From Babylonia areolata (lineage: Eukaryota; Mollusca; Gastropoda; Neogastropoda; Buccinidae), in contig NC_134899.1 of assembly GCF_041734735.1 (NCBI RefSeq), forward strand, positions 3,152,149-3,216,148: a DNA stretch of 64,000 nucleotides, given 5' to 3'. The first letter of the stretch is position 1. Each line of letters begins with the position of its first letter. The notes under the pieces are model-generated. The model was not told where the DNA came from. It saw only the letters and a program-made list of their open reading frames with translations, and searched no databases. Positions 47,501 to 64,000 of this stretch are shown here, one piece after another. The position numbers and the translations under genes are program-made.

Positions 47501-49654
47501 CGGGTATGTCCAAGTTGTTTCCATAACCCACCAAACCCTGACACAGATTATGGGATTTTTAACACGTATGTTTGATGTTCTGCATGCATATACTTATGAA
47601 GGGGGTTCAGGCACAAGCAGGTCTGCACGTGTGTTGAAAAATCTCCACCCTTTACCCACCAAGCGCCCTTACTGGGATTTGAACCTGGGACCTCAGATTG
47701 AAAGTCCTAAGCTTCTGTCTGGGGATGCCGTAGCTGACAGGAATTGGCTGTGTCTGACCGAAGTGTGTTGCTATGTCAGGCTGATGGTAACTGGCTCTAC
47801 TAATCAGGAAAAAAACAAAAAACAAAAACAAAGTACATATGCGGACATGGCAACAGAGAGCTGTACCAACCATAGAAATACTTTCTCTCCAGAATGTTCT
47901 CCGAGTCTCTTCCCCACGGCATGACATCATCACTGCATCCAATCGGCATGCCATTGTATCCGATGCCAACGATCTTATTTTCTCCATTCACAATGCAAGC
48001 GCCAACCTGAAACCGATTTCAGTGATAAGCTGATAATTCTACCAACATCAGTATCAAACTGCATTCAAACAGCAGCATTTATAACAAGAAACAAATAAAA
48101 TATTCAAAATAACATTCCACATTTCCTGGTGAATTTCAAAAGGCAGGGCAACTAGATAATGCAAATGAACAATTGAAAAAAGAAGATTCATTACACAATG
48201 TCAACAGTATACAGCATTAAAAAACAGGGCACTTTTCTCACTTCACAGGTTGTGGGGGGGGGGGGGAGACTTCCCCTGATGCATATTTGAACTACATCTT
48301 TTGCTACACGTGTGAGCATATTCATTAATCTATATACAGAAAAAAGTGTCAAGGCTTGCTCGGAAAAAGGGGAATGAACTGGGAAGACAGAATAAGGAGA
48401 CAACAGTCAAGGAAGACAAAAAGGCAGTAATAAAGAGAAAAGCCAATCATAGAAAAGACGAAATTTTCAGCACAATATTTCCAGAAGGCAGGGATGCTAT
48501 TAGTACTGAAGAGCCCCCAGCACAACTATGGGGATTTCATGACCTGTACAGACCCTGAGTCCACCACCACCCTGACCTGAGTTCTGGGGTCCTTGCTGCG
48601 CTGGGCTGACAGGAAGGCCACAGCCATGAAATATTCGTCCCATGACAAGTAGTCCTTTCGCTTCTCACTCTCCTGTCTGCACACACAACAGTTTCTGTTT
48701 CAAGGAGGATGTAATAACAATAATACTACTACTGAAAATAATACTATTAAAAATATCAATAATAATAATATTGTTGTCTGCACTGGCAGATGAGCATAGT
48801 CTGTCTGCATTGGTTGATATGCTTCTTTACCATTCTGCCACCTTCTTTCTTGTCCTGTGCATTATCAGATACACTAACACCAATGACTGTATCAGCTTTA
48901 GTTTGCTCACATTTGCTGTAATAAATAATAAAGTGACGATCAACGAGAATGACAAAGTAGCCATAAGAAAACAACAACTTGCACGCTGTTCATGAATCAA
49001 TCACAACAACTTGAAGTTAAAATGTATACGTTCAGAAAGCACACAATGTACCATACTATCCAATGCTGAAGTATGCAAGTGCAAAGCTTATAGACTAATT
49101 AGACTATGAACAAGAATTGAACGTTACAACTTACATCCGGTATTCATTCGGGACCGATGTCGAGCTGCTCGCTGCGCATCGATCGAGGATCGATACCTAG
49201 CGCCGACCTGTCCAATTCGGCAATATCCTCATTTTCCCCCCTCGAGACGGAATGAGTAGTATTCACAACAAGGCGTGGACGTTCATTCGTCAGTCGCACA
49301 GAGCAGTGGAGGGGAAGAAATGTGGATATCGCATGCTAAACTGCGACATTACAATATTGCCTATGATTTAAGTGACGATGAAGCTGAGAACAAACGTCAG
49401 TTAGTGTAGGGTTTGTTTGATTTCCCCAGTTGTAACATATGTCCATGTTCTTGGCATTTTTGTTTTTAATTCTTTTTATCATGATGATGATGACGATCCA
49501 ACGACAAGGGACGTAACTATGCACCAAATTGACAAGAAAAAATTCATCGTTGCGATTCACAAACATGGAAAACTTACCTTTTCCCGATCAGTTCATGTCC
49601 GTTACTATTGTTTTTAATGTCGTTTATAACAATCGTTGCTTCGGTCTTCTCCAT
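41327..49654 (-). CDS. DCTD: Deoxycytidylate (dCMP) deaminase, copy A, complete five-exon gene
   Basis: Spliced CDS, complement of 49578-49654, 48577-48676, 47871-48006, 42671-42884 and 41327-41582: 783 nt, 260 residues. Every junction is GT-AG and the phases agree (2, 0, 1, 2). The product should deaminate dCMP to dUMP, feeding dTMP synthesis. Seen in the translation: [19 protein letters not shown] (38-56), close to the vertebrate enzyme; VGACIVN (60-66); [12 protein letters not shown] (75-86); the zinc/catalytic motif CHAE (H107, E109); and PCNEC (C133, C136). The core matches the roughly 178-residue family length. It has about 20 extra N-terminal residues and a Glu/His/Pro/Gln-rich C-terminal tail of about 65 residues that the human enzyme lacks. 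The start at 49654 is the first in-frame ATG after an in-frame TGA at 49735-49733. The paralogue, copy B, lies directly upstream in the same orientation. Confidence 0.93.
41865..42105. mobile_element. Possible TTAA-bounded MITE in DCTD-A last intron
   Basis: TTAACCCCTTCAACCCTAGG, with an inverted end TTAACTCATTGAGCCCTG. The arms are degenerate. It is adjacent to the element at 42120-42424. Confidence 0.4.
42120..42424. mobile_element. TTAA-bounded MITE in DCTD-A last intron
   Basis: TTAACTCTTTCACAACC at the left, and GAGATGAAAGAGTTAA at the right, which reads TTAACTCTTTCATCTC when inverted. That is 12 matching terminal bases including TTAA. Confidence 0.5.
42671..42884 (-). CDS. DCTD: DCTD-A exon 4 (zinc and catalytic motifs)
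   Basis: 214 nt, from acceptor TTTTCCAG to donor CTGAG/GTGAGG. It encodes [11 protein letters not shown] and [15 protein letters not shown], so all three zinc ligands and the catalytic Glu are here. The acceptor side abuts a tandem array that carries repeated copies of the same splice site (42881-43435). Confidence 0.96.
42881..43435. repeat. 83-85 bp tandem array carrying repeated copies of the DCTD-A exon 4 acceptor
   Basis: The unit runs from GGCACACTGG through AAGAAAAATAATGATG and GGCTTAACTTCCAAGCTAGT to GGAGATGTTACTTAACGGTA. Copies start near 42883, 42968, 43051, 43131, 43214, 43297 and 43380. On the minus strand every unit shows a pyrimidine tract and CCAG/TGTG, as at the true acceptor. 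From the third copy on, the next codon has become TGA. Confidence 0.9.
43437..43690 (+). mobile_element. SINE family B, diverged copy
   Basis: Head TTAATGGTAACACATCTGCC with box B GGATCGAATCCC, then CCTCCACTAGACCTTGGGTG and TGTAGCATGCACTAAACGC. It directly follows the amplified splice-site array of DCTD-A. Confidence 0.6.
44858..44869. repeat. LINE target-site duplication, 3' side
   Basis: TGTACCTGACAT, identical to 46386-46397. Together they bracket the truncated LINE. Confidence 0.85.
44870..46385 (-). mobile_element. 5'-truncated LINE with intact reverse transcriptase ORF, in DCTD-A intron
   Basis: The ORF at 46397-44883 (504 codons) is a non-LTR reverse transcriptase. Visible motifs are [19 protein letters not shown] (61-79), AGFRAGRST, the motif [11 protein letters not shown] (Asp142), the motif [11 protein letters not shown], the catalytic FADD (239-242), [20 protein letters not shown], and a C-terminal [13 protein letters not shown]. 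The endonuclease half is missing, so the copy is 5'-truncated. It is flanked by a perfect 12-bp duplication, TGTACCTGACAT, at 44858-44869 and 46386-46397. Its 3' end carries short ATGAG repeats. The unbroken ORF and perfect duplication suggest a young insertion. It sits in the intron between the GYNG and zinc exons of DCTD-A, in the gene's own orientation. Confidence 0.9.
46386..46397. repeat. LINE target-site duplication, 5' side
   Basis: Second copy of TGTACCTGACAT. On the minus strand it reads ATGTCAGGTACA, so it supplies the ATG that opens the LINE ORF. Confidence 0.85.
46525..47090. repeat. 46-bp minisatellite, about 12 units, in DCTD-A intron
   Basis: AGGCACTATGGCAACACTTT then TTGCAGGACGTCAGCTGATG and TTTTAT. 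The period is 46 bp (46621 and 46667). Confidence 0.93.
47115..47200 (+). mobile_element. SINE family B, tail only
   Basis: TGTGCTCTCCCTGGGGAGAG, CAGCACAAATTTCACACAGG and GAAATCTGTTATGACAGAG match the tail of the copy at 38985-39425, on the other strand. Confidence 0.5.
47395..47725 (-). mobile_element. SINE family A, minus-strand copy in DCTD-A intron
   Basis: Read on the minus strand: head with CTTTCAATCTGAGGTCCCAG and box B GGTTCAAATCCC, then the GGGTGGAGA and ACCCCCTTCATAAGTA-like body, then GGGTTATGGAAACAACTTGG, and finally GGGAGTCGCAGCCC. Confidence 0.6.
47871..48006 (-). CDS. DCTD: DCTD-A exon 3 (first beta strands, GYNG loop)
   Basis: 136 nt between acceptor TTTCAG and donor TATG/GTTGGT. 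It encodes [19 protein letters not shown] and then [20 protein letters not shown], ending in KYFY plus one base of the split Val codon. The GCSDD loop is kept as in the human enzyme. Confidence 0.95.
48577..48676 (-). CDS. DCTD: DCTD-A exon 2 (N-terminal helix)
   Basis: 100 nt, from acceptor TGTGTGTGCAG to donor CAG/GTCAGG. It encodes [20 protein letters not shown] and then [13 protein letters not shown], very similar to the start of vertebrate DCTD. Length and phase equal those of the matching exon of copy B. An ACAG four bases inside could act as an alternative acceptor, but it would break the phase with exon 1. Confidence 0.93.
49578..49654 (-). CDS. DCTD: DCTD-A exon 1 (start codon, residues 1-26)
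   Basis: The ORF runs from ATG at 49654-49652 through 25 codons and ends in AAAAG followed by a perfect GTAAGT donor (49577-49572). The leftover AG joins the A at the start of the next exon to make AGA (Arg26), so the phase is right. The encoded segment begins [16 protein letters not shown]. It has no counterpart in the vertebrate protein and is probably a flexible tail. The exon was found from phase and donor, not homology. Confidence 0.8.
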
Positions 49655-49732
49655 TATCAACGGAATCAAAATGTTCTTCTTCCAGACTTTGTATGGTTTC
49701 TTTCTCGGTGTAATGTGGCCTTTCTCTGTTTT

Positions 49733-49765
49733 TCAGTTGGCATGTAAATAATGGCGGGAAACCAA
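49733..49765 (-). promoter_or_regulatory. Putative E2F site upstream of DCTD-A
   Basis: On the minus strand the sequence TTTCCCGCC (49761-49753) lies about 100 bp upstream of the DCTD-A start codon, within GGTTTCCCGCCATTATTT. It matches the E2F consensus TTTSSCGC. Nucleotide-synthesis genes are often E2F-controlled in animals, so the match is plausible. No transcription start is visible. Confidence 0.4.
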
Positions 49766-50727
49766 ACAGGATAGATAACTCTTTTTGACCTGTCGATTGA
49801 ATATGAAAACTTGGATGAGTATTATTTGTTGAGCAAAGCCGGCGCTTAGGAAATTTCAAAACCGAAACATTTGGTTATGGTATTATTAATAATCACCATT
49901 ATCTATTTTTGCACTGTGAGCAAATCATCCCAAGATGTTTCATAGGAAACGTTGTTTGTGAAAGTTGGGAATAAACTGACAGGGTGCTGTATTTCAGAAA
50001 ACACGTTCAAAGTGCTGTTCGCATTTCAGTTCAGTTACAGCTTCAAAGACGTGTCAAAGCGTGCGGAGTGGTTCGTACATGCGACACCACTGTCTTCTTC
50101 TTCTTCGTCTTCTTTTATAGTTCAGTGCTGTAATTTATTTGGCCCACCTTTTCAGAGATGAGGCACTATGACTGACTCAGTGACTGATCATGTTAATGAA
50201 CTTACTACCTCTTACTGATGAATGAACTTGATTTGTGTGGCCGGACGCGTGTAACATTTCAACACTGAAGATGTGTGTACACAGCGCCACGCACGGCACA
50301 CACAAATATACAGATACAAAAACTAAACTAGCAGGGAGTGTATGACTTTGGCCACAGCCGGGCTAACATTGGAAATAGCCTAATGTGTTTTTACGTGCTG
50401 TTTTTTCTTCTTTTTTTCAGACTGAGTCTTTTTAAAGATTTTTTTTTATAGTGAACTCCACTATAAGAGTCCAGGGCGTTTTCTCAGGTGTTGGATATGA
50501 AAGAGAACAAGGAACAATCACCACTGAGACCTGAAGGCTCACTGACCAGATCGCTGTGTGTCTGACTGGAGAACGACCCACGTTGCATGACGTACTCCGC
50601 CGGCTGTCACCACTTCCCATTATTTGCCATCGCTTTTTGTTGTTGTTCAGTGTTCACGAACCTCCACATTCCCCCCCCCCCTCCCCGACCCCTCCCCCCA
50701 GGATTTGAGCGTCAATCAGAGTCGCTA

Positions 50728-50834
<107 letters not shown>

Positions 50835-50944
50835 CTAAACGTTTGTCCTGGTAGGTCAATAAATGTCACATTGACCTTCTTTGGTGGCACAGACGTGAAA
50901 AATTTTCCTTGTAAGATTCATCATAATATCAGAGGCAATTTATG

Positions 50945-51045
50945 GTTGTAACACTGATATGTCATACGGAAACAAGAATATACCCAGCATGCACACCTCC
51001 GAAAACGGGGTATGGCTGCCTACAACAGCACGGGTTAAAAACAAA
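50945..51045 (+). mobile_element. SINE family A, short fragment
   Basis: CGGAAACAAGAATATACCCA, GCATGCACACCTCCGAAAAC and GGGGTATGGCTGCCTACAAC match the middle of the SINE at 17440. Confidence 0.55.
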
Positions 51046-51069
51046 ACTGACAAAAAAATAAACAAACGG

Positions 51070-51625
<556 letters not shown>

Positions 51626-51769
51626 ACGAGCACGACAGACAAAACTGGATGGTGTCAGTAGATTGTTTATTCAAATCAAAAATCTGCAAAAGACAAACAG
51701 CAGCGTTGTCCACATTTGACCAATCAGTGTTAATCAAGTTTTAAAAAAAAAAACAACTTACTAAACGGT

Positions 51770-52080
51770 TCATGGTCCCGTATGACCTCTCACGGTCATT
51801 GGGAGGCAGTGATTTCATATCCACCGTGTCAAGGGCTCTGCCCAGGAAGACGGGGCACAAGTCTCTCCTTCCGGCGTTTTCACCCTCCTCACCCGGTCAG
51901 GTACCCGATTCACACCAGGGTGCAGGGAAGAGGAAAAGTGGACAAGCGGCCCTTCCCGAGGTCACAGCACCATGCCGAAACGGGACCTCGAACCCTGATC
52001 ACTGGTCAACACACTGGATCAGAAGCCAACGGCTGACTGATTCTACCATGCACGTACAGCGGCCTCCTAATCAGGCCATG
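51770..52080 (-). mobile_element. SINE family C, single-unit copy
   Basis: GTGATTTCATATCCACCGTG occurs once, followed by GGGACCTCGAACCCTGATCA and CACTGGATCAGAAGCCAACG. On the minus strand this is a head with box B GGGTTCGAGGTCC. Confidence 0.6.
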
Positions 52081-52921
52081 AAACCATGAAATAGTGATAC
52101 CCAGTTCTGTAGAGTATCACTTGTGCATTCGCATAAATTAAGTGGGATCACCGTGAAGTCATGACAAACACTTGAAACCCCTACCTTCATCACTGAGTAA
52201 ATTTCTGCTTCGGCATATATTTAGGGCCTGTAATTTACTTTTGTATACACTTAATGGGATCGCCATACGACCCAAAACTGTCATAGAAAACTACAACAGA
52301 AAACCCAAACCTTCGCCTGTGAATTTCATATCAATGCACATGATAAAAAAACAATAATAAACAAACTGTCTGTAAAAACCTACCACTACACTGAACTACC
52401 ACTACCACCACCACCACCAACAACAACAACAGCAGCAAGGGAAAAGCAAAATATAGTTGTGGGGAGAAAAGTGAAAAGAGGCAAACCCAAACCCAAACAA
52501 TGGAAATGCATCATGATTCGAATAAACAAATAAATAAAACCAAACATCACCAACCAACCCTGACCCCTGAACCAAAGCATCCAAACACAAGAATCCAAAA
52601 TGAAGCCAACCAAATTAAATGAACTATGAAAAAAAAGAAAAAAAGAAAAAAAGCCCAATTATTCAAATCACCACCCCCTTTTCTTTATCTTTTAAAATGT
52701 CTCATTTCACAAATATCCGTGCAGACACAGTGGATACATGCCAGTGAGTTATATGAATATGGAAACACCGCAACAAAGAAATTCGCCCTTTTGAGTATTG
52801 GAGATAACGGAGTATGATTTTGGAAAAAAAAAGAAAAAAGAAAAAAAAAAAAGAAGAAAAGCACAAAGAAAAAAAGAAGAAAAAAAAATCACTTATAAAG
52901 TGTGCAATGACATGGAGCTTT

Positions 52922-53545
52922 ATTAAATGACGCCTTGTTCAAAGTACAGTGTATTACCCAACAGTAACAAATGACGCCTTGTTCAAAGTACAGTGTATTG
53001 CCCAACAGTAACAAATGACGCCTTGTTCAAAGTACAGTGTATTGCCCAACAGTAACAAATGACGCCTTGTTCAAAGTACAGTGTATTGCCCAACAGTGAC
53101 AAATGACGCCTTGTTCAAAGTACAGTGTATTGCCCAACAGTAACAAATGACGCCTTGTTCAAAGTACACTGGGTGCATTACCCAACAGTAACAAATGACA
53201 CCTTGTTCAAAGTACAGTGTATTGCCCAACAGTAACAAATGACGCCTTGTTCAAAGTACAGTGTATTGCCCAACAGTAACAAATGACGCCTTGTTCAAAG
53301 TACAGTGTATTGCCCAACAGTAACAAATGACGCCTTGTTCAAAGTACAGTGTATTGCCCAACAGTAACAAATGACGCCTTGTTCAAAGTACACTGGGTGC
53401 ATTACCCAACAGTGACAAATGACGCCTTGTTCAAAGTACAGTGTATTGCCCAACAGTAACAAATGACGCCTTGTTCAAAGTACACTGGGTGCATTACCCA
53501 ACAGTGACAAATGACGCCTTGTTCAAAGTACAATGTAGCCTAATG
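52922..53545. repeat. 44-bp minisatellite, about 14 units
   Basis: ACAAATGACGCCTTGTTCAA then AGTACAGTGTATTGCCCAAC. A longer variant with ACACTGGGTGCATTACCC appears three times. It lies between the two DCTD genes. Confidence 0.95.
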
Positions 53546-54430
53546 GTAATGTGCTAGGCTGCCCGCTAGGGTCAAAGTGACGTTTAGTGACATATGTGTA
53601 ATGTTATGTGTGAATGCACTTTCTTCTTCCGGGCTGAATGCGTGCGAGAAAAGCAGGCCAGTGTCCACCCAAGTTGATTTCAAACAGACAAACCTTCTTC
53701 AGCCATGGCAGCCTGAGACAGCTGCTGCTGGTGATAAAAGTAGCTGGCGTGCCGCGACAAAAACTGCACTACAACATCGCCACACGTGTTGCAAAGTGTC
53801 GGTTACACGTTTTCCCGTCAGCAAGTTATCAGCTTGAAAGCTTGTTCTATATCTGTTTTCTCCATTGCGCGGTAACAGGATTAATACTCTGCCATTTTGT
53901 GGGGTTGCCAGGAAAGAGGAGAGATCGTATGGAAATCCCACGACAGTAATAGATACTTCTTTTTCTTTTTTCTTTTTTTTTCTTACGGGTTTCACTCCCA
54001 AAGGACCAACTGATTCCGTCTCCCCCTCCACCCGCCCCGAGTCATCCTCCCTGCCCCCTTCCCTCCATGGTCATTAAAATAGATAGATAAATTAATAAAT
54101 CAATCAATAAATATATAGATACATAAAAATAAAACAGAATGAAATAAAGTCAGCACAAATCAAGGCGTGAAAAATGAAAATGTACGTACACTGTTTCAAT
54201 CCAGCCATGGATCGTTGGCATCTAGTCACCATTATCGACTGTGATATTTATCAAAGGCATATTTTACTCATTGAGAAAATATTACTTAATTTTTATCCAG
54301 AAGCTTTTTTTTTTTTTTTTCGCTCATAGTTTCCTCAGGCTGGTTCTGAAGTTTACATATTACCTGGTCTTATAAATAAATAAATAAATAAAACCCTTTC
54401 TTGGAAAGCAGCGATGTCAGCTTCTGTCAG

Positions 54431-63839
<9,409 letters not shown>

Positions 63840-64000
63840 CTGTAAGTAAGTCAGTCAGTCAGTGTACATTAAATCAGCTCGCAAGTTATAAAAAGAAGCA
63901 TCATGATACATCTTTTTTTTATGTGTTTTATTCAGGTTCAGAAGTACATGGTTAAGTAATCGCATTCATTTTCCTGATTTTGGAATTTTGATTTGTGTTG

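Noticed and set aside
49741-49770. Plus-strand ATGGCGGGAAACCAAACAGG as a start of a divergent gene
   Set aside because: No open frame or donor follows; the segment is better read as an E2F-like promoter element of DCTD-A.

Overview
The window is nuclear DNA of an animal: genes are split by GT-AG introns, intergenic and intronic space is full of microsatellites and minisatellites, and there are many tRNA-headed SINEs, LINE fragments and TTAA-bounded MITEs. The repeat types recall mollusc genomes, probably a marine gastropod. That assignment rests on remembered repeat families, not on a search.

Four protein-coding genes can be rebuilt by joining exons whose splice sites and intron phases agree. 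(1) On the minus strand, 24531 down to 7311, a four-exon gene encodes a 175-residue single-pass membrane protein: signal peptide, RQKR furin-type site, Thr-rich ectodomain, transmembrane helix and short acidic tail. (2) On the plus strand, 27632-30155, a two-exon gene encodes about 668 residues of disordered protein whose middle is a long Asn-Glu-Gly-Pro repeat. Genes 1 and 2 are divergent, with about 3.1 kb between their start codons. (3) On the minus strand, 49654 down to 41327, five exons give a complete 260-residue dCMP deaminase (DCTD, copy A). (4) On the minus strand, 63839 down to 54431, four exons give a second dCMP deaminase (DCTD, copy B), whose 5' end lies outside the window. A and B are a head-to-tail tandem duplication with the same intron positions and phases. 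They differ in the loop after GYNG and in their C-terminal tails.

Layout: 1-7022 holds no gene, several minisatellites, and a SINE whose body has expanded into a 48-bp minisatellite. 7023-24531 is gene 1, whose introns carry a 52-56 bp minisatellite of about 34 units, a 153-bp x5 array, a 46-bp array, SINEs, a MITE and a LINE tail. 24532-27631 is the divergent intergenic region, with a long hairpin and a CA/GT/CG block. 27632-30155 is gene 2. 30156-41326 is repeat-rich intergenic DNA, including a 39-bp minisatellite of about 48 units, a 210-bp MITE, GA-rich DNA and a SINE cluster. 41327-49654 is DCTD-A, whose large intron holds a recent LINE insertion with a 12-bp target-site duplication. 49655-54430 is intergenic, with GT/GA arrays and a 44-bp minisatellite. 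54431-64000 is DCTD-B, with LINE, SINE and CA-array material in its introns.

The two DCTD genes belong to pyrimidine deoxynucleotide supply (dCMP to dUMP). Nothing links the membrane protein or the repeat protein to that pathway beyond location. The most distinctive structures are the diverged DCTD pair, two independent cases where a 3' splice site has been tandemly amplified next to its own exon, and the SINE that became a minisatellite.
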